From Holophagaceae bacterium UBA706 (GTDB lineage: Bacteria; Acidobacteriota; Holophagae; Holophagales; Holophagaceae), in the NCBI GenBank assembly GCA_002298155.1, contig DBME01000104.1:5310-15430 (forward strand): a stretch of DNA of 10,121 nt. The letters run 5' to 3'. The notes under the pieces were generated by a model that saw nothing but the letters and a program-made list of their open reading frames with translations, made no database searches and was not told where the DNA came from. Positions 5,028 to 10,121 of this stretch are shown here, piece by piece (the first letter of the stretch is position 1; every line of letters starts with the position of its first letter). The translations under genes and the position numbers were made by a program.

Positions 5028-6836
5028 ATGGCTGACCTGTTGGCCAGAGGGGGAGAGGGGGCGTCCCTCGCCCCAGCCCCGCGATCCCTCAAAGGGATGC
5101 TCGGGGATGCCCTCAAGCTGCCCTCCAAGGGCGAGGCCAGCATCGCCTTCTGGCGGGAGCGCATCGTCGGGGTGATGGTCCTGGCGGGCGCCGTGGCGGG
5201 CTTCTTCGTCTACGTGCCCAGCGTGCTCCTTTGTCTCAAGGTCCATTTGTGGAGCGTCGCGGTGGTGGACACCCTGGCCTACGGCTGGGTCGTGGCCGCC
5301 GCCTTCTCCCCCCGCATGACCTGCAAGGCCCGGGCCTGGGGCTTCCTGGTCATGGACTACGCCATCGCCCTGGCCCTCCTGGTGCGCATCCCCTCCGTGG
5401 GCGCGGGTCTCCTCTGGCTGACGGCGCTGCCGGTGCTGGCCGCCATCCTGCTGGGGCTGCGCCCGGCCGTTATGACCTGGGCGCTGTCCGCGGCGACCCT
5501 CGCGGCCTGCACCGTGGCGGCCGCCCTGGGGGTTTTCGGCAGCCAATCCCTGGCTTCGCCCATGGCCTTCGATGTGGGCGCCTGGATCGTCAACTCCACC
5601 AACGCCCTCTTCATCAGCGCGGTGGTGGCCCTGCCCACGGCCCTCCTGCTGCGGGGCCTCGAGCACGCCCACAACGCCTCCCGGGAGGCCGAGGCCGAGC
5701 GCCACCGCCTGGAGACCGAGCTCCTCCACGCCCAGAAGCTGGAAAGCCTGGGCAGCCTCGCCGGCGGCGTCGCCCATGACATGAACAACATCCTGGCCGC
5801 CATCCTCGGACTGGCGTCGACCCTGCAGGCCAAGCACCCCGGCGACGATCCCCTGCAGAAGCCCCTGGGGATCATCCTGGACGCCTGCGAGCGGGGCCGG
5901 AAACTGGTGAGCAGCCTCACGGCCTTCGCCCGCAAGGAGCTGCAGGACGCCCGCCCCGTCGACCTCAACGAGCTGGTGCGGAAGGAGATCGAGATCCTGG
6001 GCAGCACCACCCGGCAGAAGATCCAGCTGATGGAGGATCTGGACCCGGCGCTGCCCGCCGTCCTGGGCGAACCGTCCGCCCTGGCCAACGCCCTCATGAA
6101 CCTCTGCGTGAACGCCGTGGACGCCATGCCCGGCGGCGGCGTGCTGGGCTTCCGCACCCGGGTCGGCGCCTCCGGGGAAGTGGAGCTGACCCTCTCCGAC
6201 ACGGGCCACGGCATGGCGCCGGAGATCCTGGCCCGGGCCATGGAGCCGTTCTTCACGACCAAGCCCGTGGGCAAGGGCACCGGGCTCGGCCTCGCGGGGG
6301 TCTACGGCACGATAAAGGCCCACGGCGGCACCGTGGAGCTCCGCAGCGCCGCGGGCGAAGGCACCCGGGTCATCCTCCGGTTCCCGCCCTACGCCGCGCT
6401 GGCGGCGGACCCCGGCGCCGCCCCCGATGCCCGGGAAGCCCAGGCTCGGCCCATGCGGATCCTGCTGGTGGATGACGACGCCATCATCCAGGAGACGGTG
6501 CCGGCCATGCTCCAGTTCCTGGGGCACAGCGTCATGCGCGCCTCCCGGGGGCAGGAGGCCCTGGACCTGCTGGGGTCGGGCCTGCCCGTGGACCTGGTCA
6601 TCCTCGACCACAACATGCCGGGCATGAACGGCACCGACACCCTGGGGCTCCTCAAGACCCGGTTCCCGGACCTGCCGGTGATCCTCAGCACGGGGTTCCT
6701 GGAACCGGAGCTGGAGGACAAGGTGCGCCAGGGGCACCGCACCTGGCTCCTGCCCAAACCGTTCTCACTGGTCGCCGTGCGGGAAGCCCTGGGGCGTGTG
6801 GCGGATGACGAAGTTGAAGCCCTCCGGAGCCACTGA
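5028..6836 (+). CDS. Hybrid sensor histidine kinase with six membrane helices and a C-terminal receiver
   Basis: An inner-membrane sensor kinase of 602 residues that should autophosphorylate on histidine and pass phosphate to its own receiver. An N-terminal cytoplasmic stretch (about 1-45) leads into six hydrophobic segments (about 47-68, 74-94, 104-121, 123-143, 146-170 and 184-208) with no recognised sensor domain. A charged linker precedes the HisKA domain with His250 in GVAHDMNN. The ATPase domain shows the N box LMNLCVNAVDAMPGG (Asn358, Asn362), SDTGHGM (Asp391), FFTTKPVGKGTGLGL and GEGTRVILRFP. The receiver (about 476-595) has the acidic pair Asp482-Asp483, phospho-acceptor Asp527 in LDHNMPGMNG, Thr555 and Lys577 in LPKPF, so it looks active. 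It has no DNA-binding or enzymatic output, and no separate regulator or phosphotransfer gene is adjacent, so the partner must be elsewhere. Its last 72 bp overlap the opposing gene. The gap before it (4912-5027) holds no clear promoter. Confidence 0.93.
   Translation: MADLLARGGEGASLAPAPRSLKGMLGDALKLPSKGEASIAFWRERIVGVMVLAGAVAGFFVYVPSVLLCLKVHLWSVAVVDTLAYGWVVAAAFSPRMTCKARAWGFLVMDYAIALALLVRIPSVGAGLLWLTALPVLAAILLGLRPAVMTWALSAATLAACTVAAALGVFGSQSLASPMAFDVGAWIVNSTNALFISAVVALPTALLLRGLEHAHNASREAEAERHRLETELLHAQKLESLGSLAGGVAHDMNNILAAILGLASTLQAKHPGDDPLQKPLGIILDACERGRKLVSSLTAFARKELQDARPVDLNELVRKEIEILGSTTRQKIQLMEDLDPALPAVLGEPSALANALMNLCVNAVDAMPGGGVLGFRTRVGASGEVELTLSDTGHGMAPEILARAMEPFFTTKPVGKGTGLGLAGVYGTIKAHGGTVELRSAAGEGTRVILRFPPYAALAADPGAAPDAREAQARPMRILLVDDDAIIQETVPAMLQFLGHSVMRASRGQEALDLLGSGLPVDLVILDHNMPGMNGTDTLGLLKTRFPDLPVILSTGFLEPELEDKVRQGHRTWLLPKPFSLVAVREALGRVADDEVEALRSH
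6765..6836. other. 72-bp tail-to-tail overlap of the kinase and DUF4239 genes
   Basis: The kinase stop (6834-6836) lies inside the opposing gene and the opposing stop (6765-6767) lies inside the kinase gene. The two frames are in direct codon-on-codon register: the kinase Ser codon TCA at 6765-6767 reads TGA on the other strand. The overlap codes for the last helix of the kinase receiver on one strand and, on the other, the conserved-looking PEGF region and C-terminus of the DUF4239 protein. Confidence 0.85.
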
Positions 6837-7580
6837 CACCGACCCGAGGTAAGGGTAGTTCAGCTCCACGATCGCGAAGACCACCAGGGACACCGACAGC
6901 CCCAGAATGGCGTTCATGATCAGCAGCGGCCAGAACCGCTCTCCGTGGAAGAACGCGCCGAACCCCAGGGCCAGCCACCCTCCGCAGATGATGACGATCC
7001 ACAGCACGGCGGGCAGCCCCCTCCGGGCCAGGAGCAGCCGCGTGACCCGGGCCCGCTGGGCGTCGTTGAGGTTGGCCAGGATGTTCTGCTGGATGTTGCT
7101 GTCGGCGCTGGTGGCGGGGTCCAGGGCGTTGGCGGCGGCCCAGACCTGCTGGAAGGCCTCCACCGTCTCGGAAGAGCGCTCCATGCGCCCCATGGCGGGG
7201 TACTCCTGGTCCACCACGCAGCGCGCATAGTGCCCCACCGCCCCCAGGAGTCTGCGCACAGGGGGCGTGGGGTGGGGATGGGTGTTCAGGCTGCGGGCCA
7301 CCGCCAGCAGGGCCGCGGACTCCTGCTCGCTGGTGAGGAGGGCCTGGTTGTAGGAATCCCACACGCTGATGGCCACGAAGGCCAGGAGGACGGCGTAGAT
7401 CACCGCCAGGAACCCGAAGTAGGCCCCGGCCACCACGGGATCCTTGGGTTCGGGGCCGGGCGGGGGCTGGAGGCGCCAGCTGAGCAGTAAGCTGCCTATT
7501 GAAACAATCATAAAAATGGAAGCAACGGCCAGGAAGGCGAGGGCGGGGGGCCACAGGCAGATCCTGGCTGCAAGGGGCAT
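6765..7580 (-). CDS. DUF4239 (bestrophin-like domain) integral membrane protein
   Basis: A 271-residue inner-membrane protein of unknown function that fits the DUF4239 family. Four hydrophobic segments are visible, about residues 13-34, 50-73, 189-211 and 217-240, with a soluble domain between the second and third. Family-like sequence includes AISVWDSYNQALLTSEQES (70-88), NLNDAQRAR (170-178) and, after the last helix, ELNYPYLGSVSVAPEGF (239-255). Length and topology match the family as I know it. The ATG (7578-7580 on the minus strand) is preceded by AGGAG (7594 to 7590) with a 9-nt spacer, a good start. The gene is single, transcribed away from the binding-protein gene and converging on the kinase. 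Distant similarity of the family to bestrophin anion channels hints at ion transport, but no such activity can be read from this sequence. Confidence 0.85.
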   Translation of the reverse strand: MPLAARICLWPPALAFLAVASIFMIVSIGSLLLSWRLQPPPGPEPKDPVVAGAYFGFLAVIYAVLLAFVAISVWDSYNQALLTSEQESAALLAVARSLNTHPHPTPPVRRLLGAVGHYARCVVDQEYPAMGRMERSSETVEAFQQVWAAANALDPATSADSNIQQNILANLNDAQRARVTRLLLARRGLPAVLWIVIICGGWLALGFGAFFHGERFWPLLIMNAILGLSVSLVVFAIVELNYPYLGSVSVAPEGFNFVIRHTPQGFPHGDQ

Positions 7581-7687
7581 GGATTCACACTCCTATTTGA
7601 ATTCCAAAGATAAAATCCAAAAAAGGCCCATGCAAGATCGAAATATGATTAAATTATATCTGTTCGTCGATTGAAGGGAGGATCCCC
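7581..7687. promoter_or_regulatory. A+T-rich divergent promoter region (DUF4239 gene and binding-protein gene)
   Basis: Bases 7591-7660 are about 29% GC, a sharp drop from the surrounding genes. On the minus strand, TTGCAT (7635 to 7630) and TATCTT (7612 to 7607) are 17 nt apart, which would start the DUF4239 message near 7600, just ahead of its ribosome site. A perfect TATAAT (7658 to 7653) also lies on the minus strand but lacks a -35 partner. On the plus strand, TATGAT (7644-7649) and TTATAT (7654-7659) are possible -10 boxes without good -35 elements. The individual boxes are tentative; the role of the gap as a divergent promoter is more secure. Confidence 0.45.
7675..7682 (+). promoter_or_regulatory. 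Strong ribosome-binding site before a GTG start
   Basis: AGGGAGGA ends 5 nt before the GTG at 7688 and decides that start, which otherwise gives an unusually long 23-residue leader before the hydrophobic segment of the binding protein. Confidence 0.65.
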
Positions 7688-8695
7688 GTGGTCAGCCATC
7701 CCCCCAGGCCCGTCCATCGCCCCGAGGGGCAGCGGGGCCCGCGGGGCTTGGCGTTCTGGGCCCGGTTCGCTGTGGCGGCCTGGATCCTGGCCTGCGCCCT
7801 ATCGGCCGCGCCGGCCCGCCGGCAGGTGTCCATCGCCCTGGTCCTCTGGCGCGGCCCGACGCCCGCCGAAACCAGCTTCATGGACGCCCTGCGCAAGTCC
7901 CCGGGGCTGGACCCCCGCTTCAGCATCTTCGACGCCCAGGTGAGTCCCGAGCGCCTCCGCAGCCAGATCGCCCTGCTCAAGGGCCGGCGCTTCGACCTCA
8001 TCTACGCCTTCGGCACCTCCGTCGCCAAGGCCCTCCAGGCCGAGGTGAAGGACACCCCCATCGTCTTCAACATCGTGGCCCGGCCCGTGGCCAACGGGCT
8101 CATCCGGGACTGGACCCATTCGGGCAACAACCTCACCGGCGTCTCCAACGCCGTGCCCATGGCCAGCGCCTTCCGGGCCCTGCACATCCTGATGCACATC
8201 CGCCGCCTGGGGTTCGTCTACTCCCCCGCCGAGCCCAACAGCCTGGCCCAGCTGGAGGAGGTGCGCGCCCAGGAGGCGCACTTCGGCTTCCGCCTGGTGC
8301 CGGTGCCCCTAAATCCGGGCCAGCCCATCCCCCTGACCCTGCACCGGCTCCTGGGGGAGAACGTCGACGCCGTGCTCCTGCCCTCGGATTCCCAGGTGCT
8401 GGTGCACGGCGCGGAGATCCTCGCCTACCTCAACCGCAACGGGATGCCCACCATCGCCACGGTCCCGGACCTGGTCAAGGAGCAGGGGACCCTGGTGGGC
8501 CTGGGGCCCGACTACCGCGCCCTGGGGCTCCTGGCGGCCCAGAGCGCCCGGGAGGTGCTGGAGGGCAGGGCGCCCACGGACATCCCGTCCCGCACCAGCG
8601 ACCAGCTCGACCTGGTCCTCAACCTCCGCACCGCCAAGCGGCTCGGGATCAGCGTGCCGATCCAGCTGGTGAAGGTGGCCACCCTTGTCCTCTAG
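7688..8695 (+). CDS. ABC transporter substrate-binding protein (ABC_sub_bind family), orphan
   Basis: A 335-residue predicted periplasmic ligand-binding protein of the ABC_sub_bind type (TrpX-like), a family whose characterised or predicted ligands include aromatic amino acids. A long N-terminal leader (1-23) precedes a hydrophobic export segment (about 24-42, FAVAAWILACALSAAPA). Cys36 sits in an imperfect lipobox (I-L-A-C), so a lipoprotein is possible but unproven. A TTG at 7748 would give a more ordinary signal peptide but lacks as good a ribosome site. Family-type features are DLIYAFGTSVAKAL (103-116), PIVFNIVARPVANGLI (124-139), NNLTGVSNAVP (147-157), LPSDS (231-235), LVGLGPDYRALGLLAA (269-284) and NLRTAKRLGI (312-321). 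No ABC permease or ATPase gene follows; instead an AEC carrier starts 21 nt downstream. It may feed that carrier, act as an extracytoplasmic sensor, or serve an ABC system elsewhere. Confidence 0.87.
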   Translation: MVSHPPRPVHRPEGQRGPRGLAFWARFAVAAWILACALSAAPARRQVSIALVLWRGPTPAETSFMDALRKSPGLDPRFSIFDAQVSPERLRSQIALLKGRRFDLIYAFGTSVAKALQAEVKDTPIVFNIVARPVANGLIRDWTHSGNNLTGVSNAVPMASAFRALHILMHIRRLGFVYSPAEPNSLAQLEEVRAQEAHFGFRLVPVPLNPGQPIPLTLHRLLGENVDAVLLPSDSQVLVHGAEILAYLNRNGMPTIATVPDLVKEQGTLVGLGPDYRALGLLAAQSAREVLEGRAPTDIPSRTSDQLDLVLNLRTAKRLGISVPIQLVKVATLVL

Positions 8696-8716
8696 TCCTT
8701 CCATTCCGGGGTAGCG

Positions 8717-9688
8717 ATGGCCTTTTCGACGGAGACCTTGCTGGTGCTGAGGGTGATCCTGCCCTCCTACTTCATCGCCTTCCTGGGCTACCTCCTGGGC
8801 CGGAGCACGGACCACAACCGCAAGCTCCTTTCGGACCTCATCTACCACGTCTTCTCGCCATGCCTGATCTTCTCGTCGCTGTCCAAGCGGGTCTTCAACG
8901 CCGGTGAGTTCCTCGCCCTGGGCATGTCGGCGGCCACGCTCATCGCGGTGATGATCCCCGTGGTGTGGGCCTTCAAGCGCTGGGCGGGGATCCCCGGGCG
9001 GGGGGTCTACCTTTCCACCGTCTTCATGAGCACCGGGAGCATCTCCCTGCCCATCACGCTCCTCCTCTACGGCAACGAGGGGCTCGCCAAGTCCGTGGAG
9101 TTCCACCTGGTGAACGTGTTCCTGCTGTATTCGCTGGGCACGTGGCTCGTGAGCGGGCGCGCCGGGTTCCTGCACCTGCTGCGGATCCCCACGGTCCCCG
9201 CGGCCGGGCTGGGCATCCTGGTGGCCACGGCCCCGGCCATGGGGCCCGCGGCCCTCCAGGGGGCCTTCGGGCTCCTCCTGAGGGGCGTGGAGATCGTGGC
9301 CTACGGGGCCATCCCCCTGATGATCCTGGGCTTCGGCTCAGCCCTGGCGGTGGCCAGGCCCGAGCACTTCCGCAAGGGGCTGGGGGGCGCGGCGCTGCGC
9401 ATCGTGGGGGGACCCCTGGTGGCCTTCGCCCTGGTGGCCCTGGTGCGGTGGGCGGGGTGGTTCCCCGTGGACCGCGCCAAGGACGTCCTGACCTTCCTGG
9501 ACTACCGCACCACCGAGGCCGTCATCGTCCTCAACGCGGCCATGCCCGGGCCCATCATGTCCTACATGCTCGCCCTGAAGTTCAACGCCCAGCCGGAGGA
9601 GGCCGCGGCCCACCTGGCCCTGGGGGCGGCGGGGGGGATCCTCACGGTGCCGGTGGTGCTGCACCTCATCCACCAGTTCATCTTCTAG
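8717..9688 (+). CDS. AEC family transporter (auxin efflux carrier type permease)
   Basis: A 323-residue polytopic inner-membrane protein of the AEC family (PF03547 type), which includes plant PIN-like and bacterial malonate or malate carriers; the bacterial substrates are mostly small organic acids. The ATG at 8717 has GGGG (8708-8711) 5 nt upstream and lies 21 nt after the binding-protein stop, which argues for one operon. About ten hydrophobic segments are visible, arranged as two five-helix halves. Characteristic sites are the helix-breaking motif STGSISLPITLLLYGN (105-120), aligned with the usual N-T/S-G-x-x-x-L-P motif, and AAMPGPIMSYMLALKFN (274-290), aligned with the A-x-P motif of the second half. 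Length is normal for the family. Direction of transport and substrate cannot be inferred. It ends 19 nt before the stop of the convergent methyltransferase gene; no clear terminator hairpin separates them. Confidence 0.9.
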   Translation: MAFSTETLLVLRVILPSYFIAFLGYLLGRSTDHNRKLLSDLIYHVFSPCLIFSSLSKRVFNAGEFLALGMSAATLIAVMIPVVWAFKRWAGIPGRGVYLSTVFMSTGSISLPITLLLYGNEGLAKSVEFHLVNVFLLYSLGTWLVSGRAGFLHLLRIPTVPAAGLGILVATAPAMGPAALQGAFGLLLRGVEIVAYGAIPLMILGFGSALAVARPEHFRKGLGGAALRIVGGPLVAFALVALVRWAGWFPVDRAKDVLTFLDYRTTEAVIVLNAAMPGPIMSYMLALKFNAQPEEAAAHLALGAAGGILTVPVVLHLIHQFIF

Positions 9689-9707
9689 ACGAAGGATCCA
9701 ACCTGCC

Positions 9708-10121
9708 TCAACGCGCTGGCCTTGCGTCGATCACCCAGCCCGGTGAGGCGGGTTGGAAGGGGGCCCGGGTCTCGTCCGCCCAGGCCGGCGCAGGCTCCAG
9801 CCCCGCGGCGCGTAGCAGGTCCGCCGCGTATCCGGGCCCCATGCGCCGGTGCTGCACCTCGCTCACCTGGGGCGGCCCCTCGAGGGGATGGAAGGTCGTC
9901 TCGAAGCGCACCCGTTCCGCGGAGGCCACGATCCGCCGCCGTTCCAGGCGCCCCGCGGGCGCGGCCAGGGGCGGCAGGTCCCGCGTCTGGCCCACGGGGG
10001 CGTCGCCGTCGTGGACGGCCTGGATCACCAGGTGTCCGCCGGGTTCCAGCAGGCCCCGCGCCTGGGTGAAGAAATCCAGCCACTGGCCGTCCTCGAGCAG
10101 GTGGGGCAGGGTCTGTCCCAG
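9708..10121 (-). CDS. Class I SAM-dependent methyltransferase, C-terminal part
   Basis: Only the last 137 codons are in the window; the frame is open to the right edge, so the start and the SAM-binding glycine motif lie beyond it. The visible part starts with LGQTLPHLL (1-9), which resembles the G-N-S/T-L-P-H-L motif after strand 4 of many small-molecule methyltransferases. Next comes the post-motif helix and LLEPGGHLVIQAV (24-36), the usual L-K-P-G-G-x-L-V-I strand-5 segment, and finally a beta-rich C-terminal portion with YAADLLRAAGLEPAP, typical of the last helix and strand. The substrate (metabolite, lipid or protein) cannot be told. An internal GTG at 10028 would cut off strand 5 and is not the true start. 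The gene converges on the AEC carrier with a 19-nt gap. Confidence 0.8.
   Translation of the reverse strand: MGQTLPHLLEDGQWLDFFTQARGLLEPGGHLVIQAVHDGDAPVGQTRDLPPLAAPAGRLERRRIVASAERVRFETTFHPLEGPPQVSEVQHRRMGPGYAADLLRAAGLEPAPAWADETRAPFQPASPGWVIDARPAR

Noticed and set aside
4986..6737. A 583-codon open frame antisense to the histidine kinase
   Set aside because: It is in codon register with the kinase and stays open only because GC-rich codon use avoids TCA, TTA and CTA. The product is Gly/His/Arg/Gln-rich with no fold-like pattern, while the sense strand has full kinase and receiver motifs.
9689..9731. A bidirectional terminator between the AEC and methyltransferase genes
   Set aside because: The only pairing found is a 4-bp ACGC/GCGT match with no T-run, which is too weak to call.
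9685..10083. A 132-codon minus-strand frame near the right edge
   Set aside because: It is Pro/Arg/Gly-rich without motifs. The overlapping minus-strand frame ending at 9708 shows methyltransferase motifs and continues open to the window edge.

Overview
The window is very GC-rich coding DNA broken by two sharply A+T-rich gaps (about 1121-1170 and 7591-7660, each under 30% GC by count). It carries ordinary bacterial housekeeping and envelope genes, with no rRNA, tRNA, CRISPR array, insertion sequence or integrase that I can see. Gene style (GC-rich codons, GTG use, transmembrane hybrid histidine kinase, DUF4239, AEC permease) suggests a Gram-negative, probably an acidobacterium of the Holophaga/Geothrix kind. 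That placement is an inference from protein flavour, not a demonstrated assignment.

Layout from left to right. (1) 1-1093, plus strand: the C-terminal half of a sodium:solute symporter (SSS family), then a 67-residue two-helix membrane protein 10 nt behind it. (2) 1246-4911, plus strand: an exported NlpC/P60 cysteine peptidase, an exported CapA-type (PGA_cap) metallophosphatase-like protein 22 nt later, and, after a 173-nt gap rich in inverted repeats, an exported gamma-glutamyltransferase-family protein. All three families touch gamma-glutamyl bonds (peptidoglycan stem peptide, poly-gamma-glutamate, glutathione), so an envelope gamma-glutamyl module is a reasonable hypothesis, although the poly-gamma-glutamate synthetase genes are not in view. 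(3) 5028-7580: a six-helix hybrid histidine kinase with a terminal receiver (plus strand) converges on a DUF4239 membrane protein (minus strand), and their 3' ends overlap by 72 bp. (4) 7581-7687: an A+T-rich divergent promoter region. (5) 7688-9688, plus strand: an exported ABC-type substrate-binding protein without any ABC permease or ATPase beside it, followed 21 nt later by an AEC-family secondary carrier. (6) 9708-10121, minus strand: the C-terminal part of a class I SAM-dependent methyltransferase running off the right edge.

The observations I rank highest are the pairing of an orphan ABC binding protein with an AEC permease, the NlpC/P60-CapA-GGT neighbourhood, and the convergent overlap, in which the only TCA codon of the kinase doubles as the stop codon of the opposing gene. 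Nothing here is clearly an undescribed defence or mobile system.
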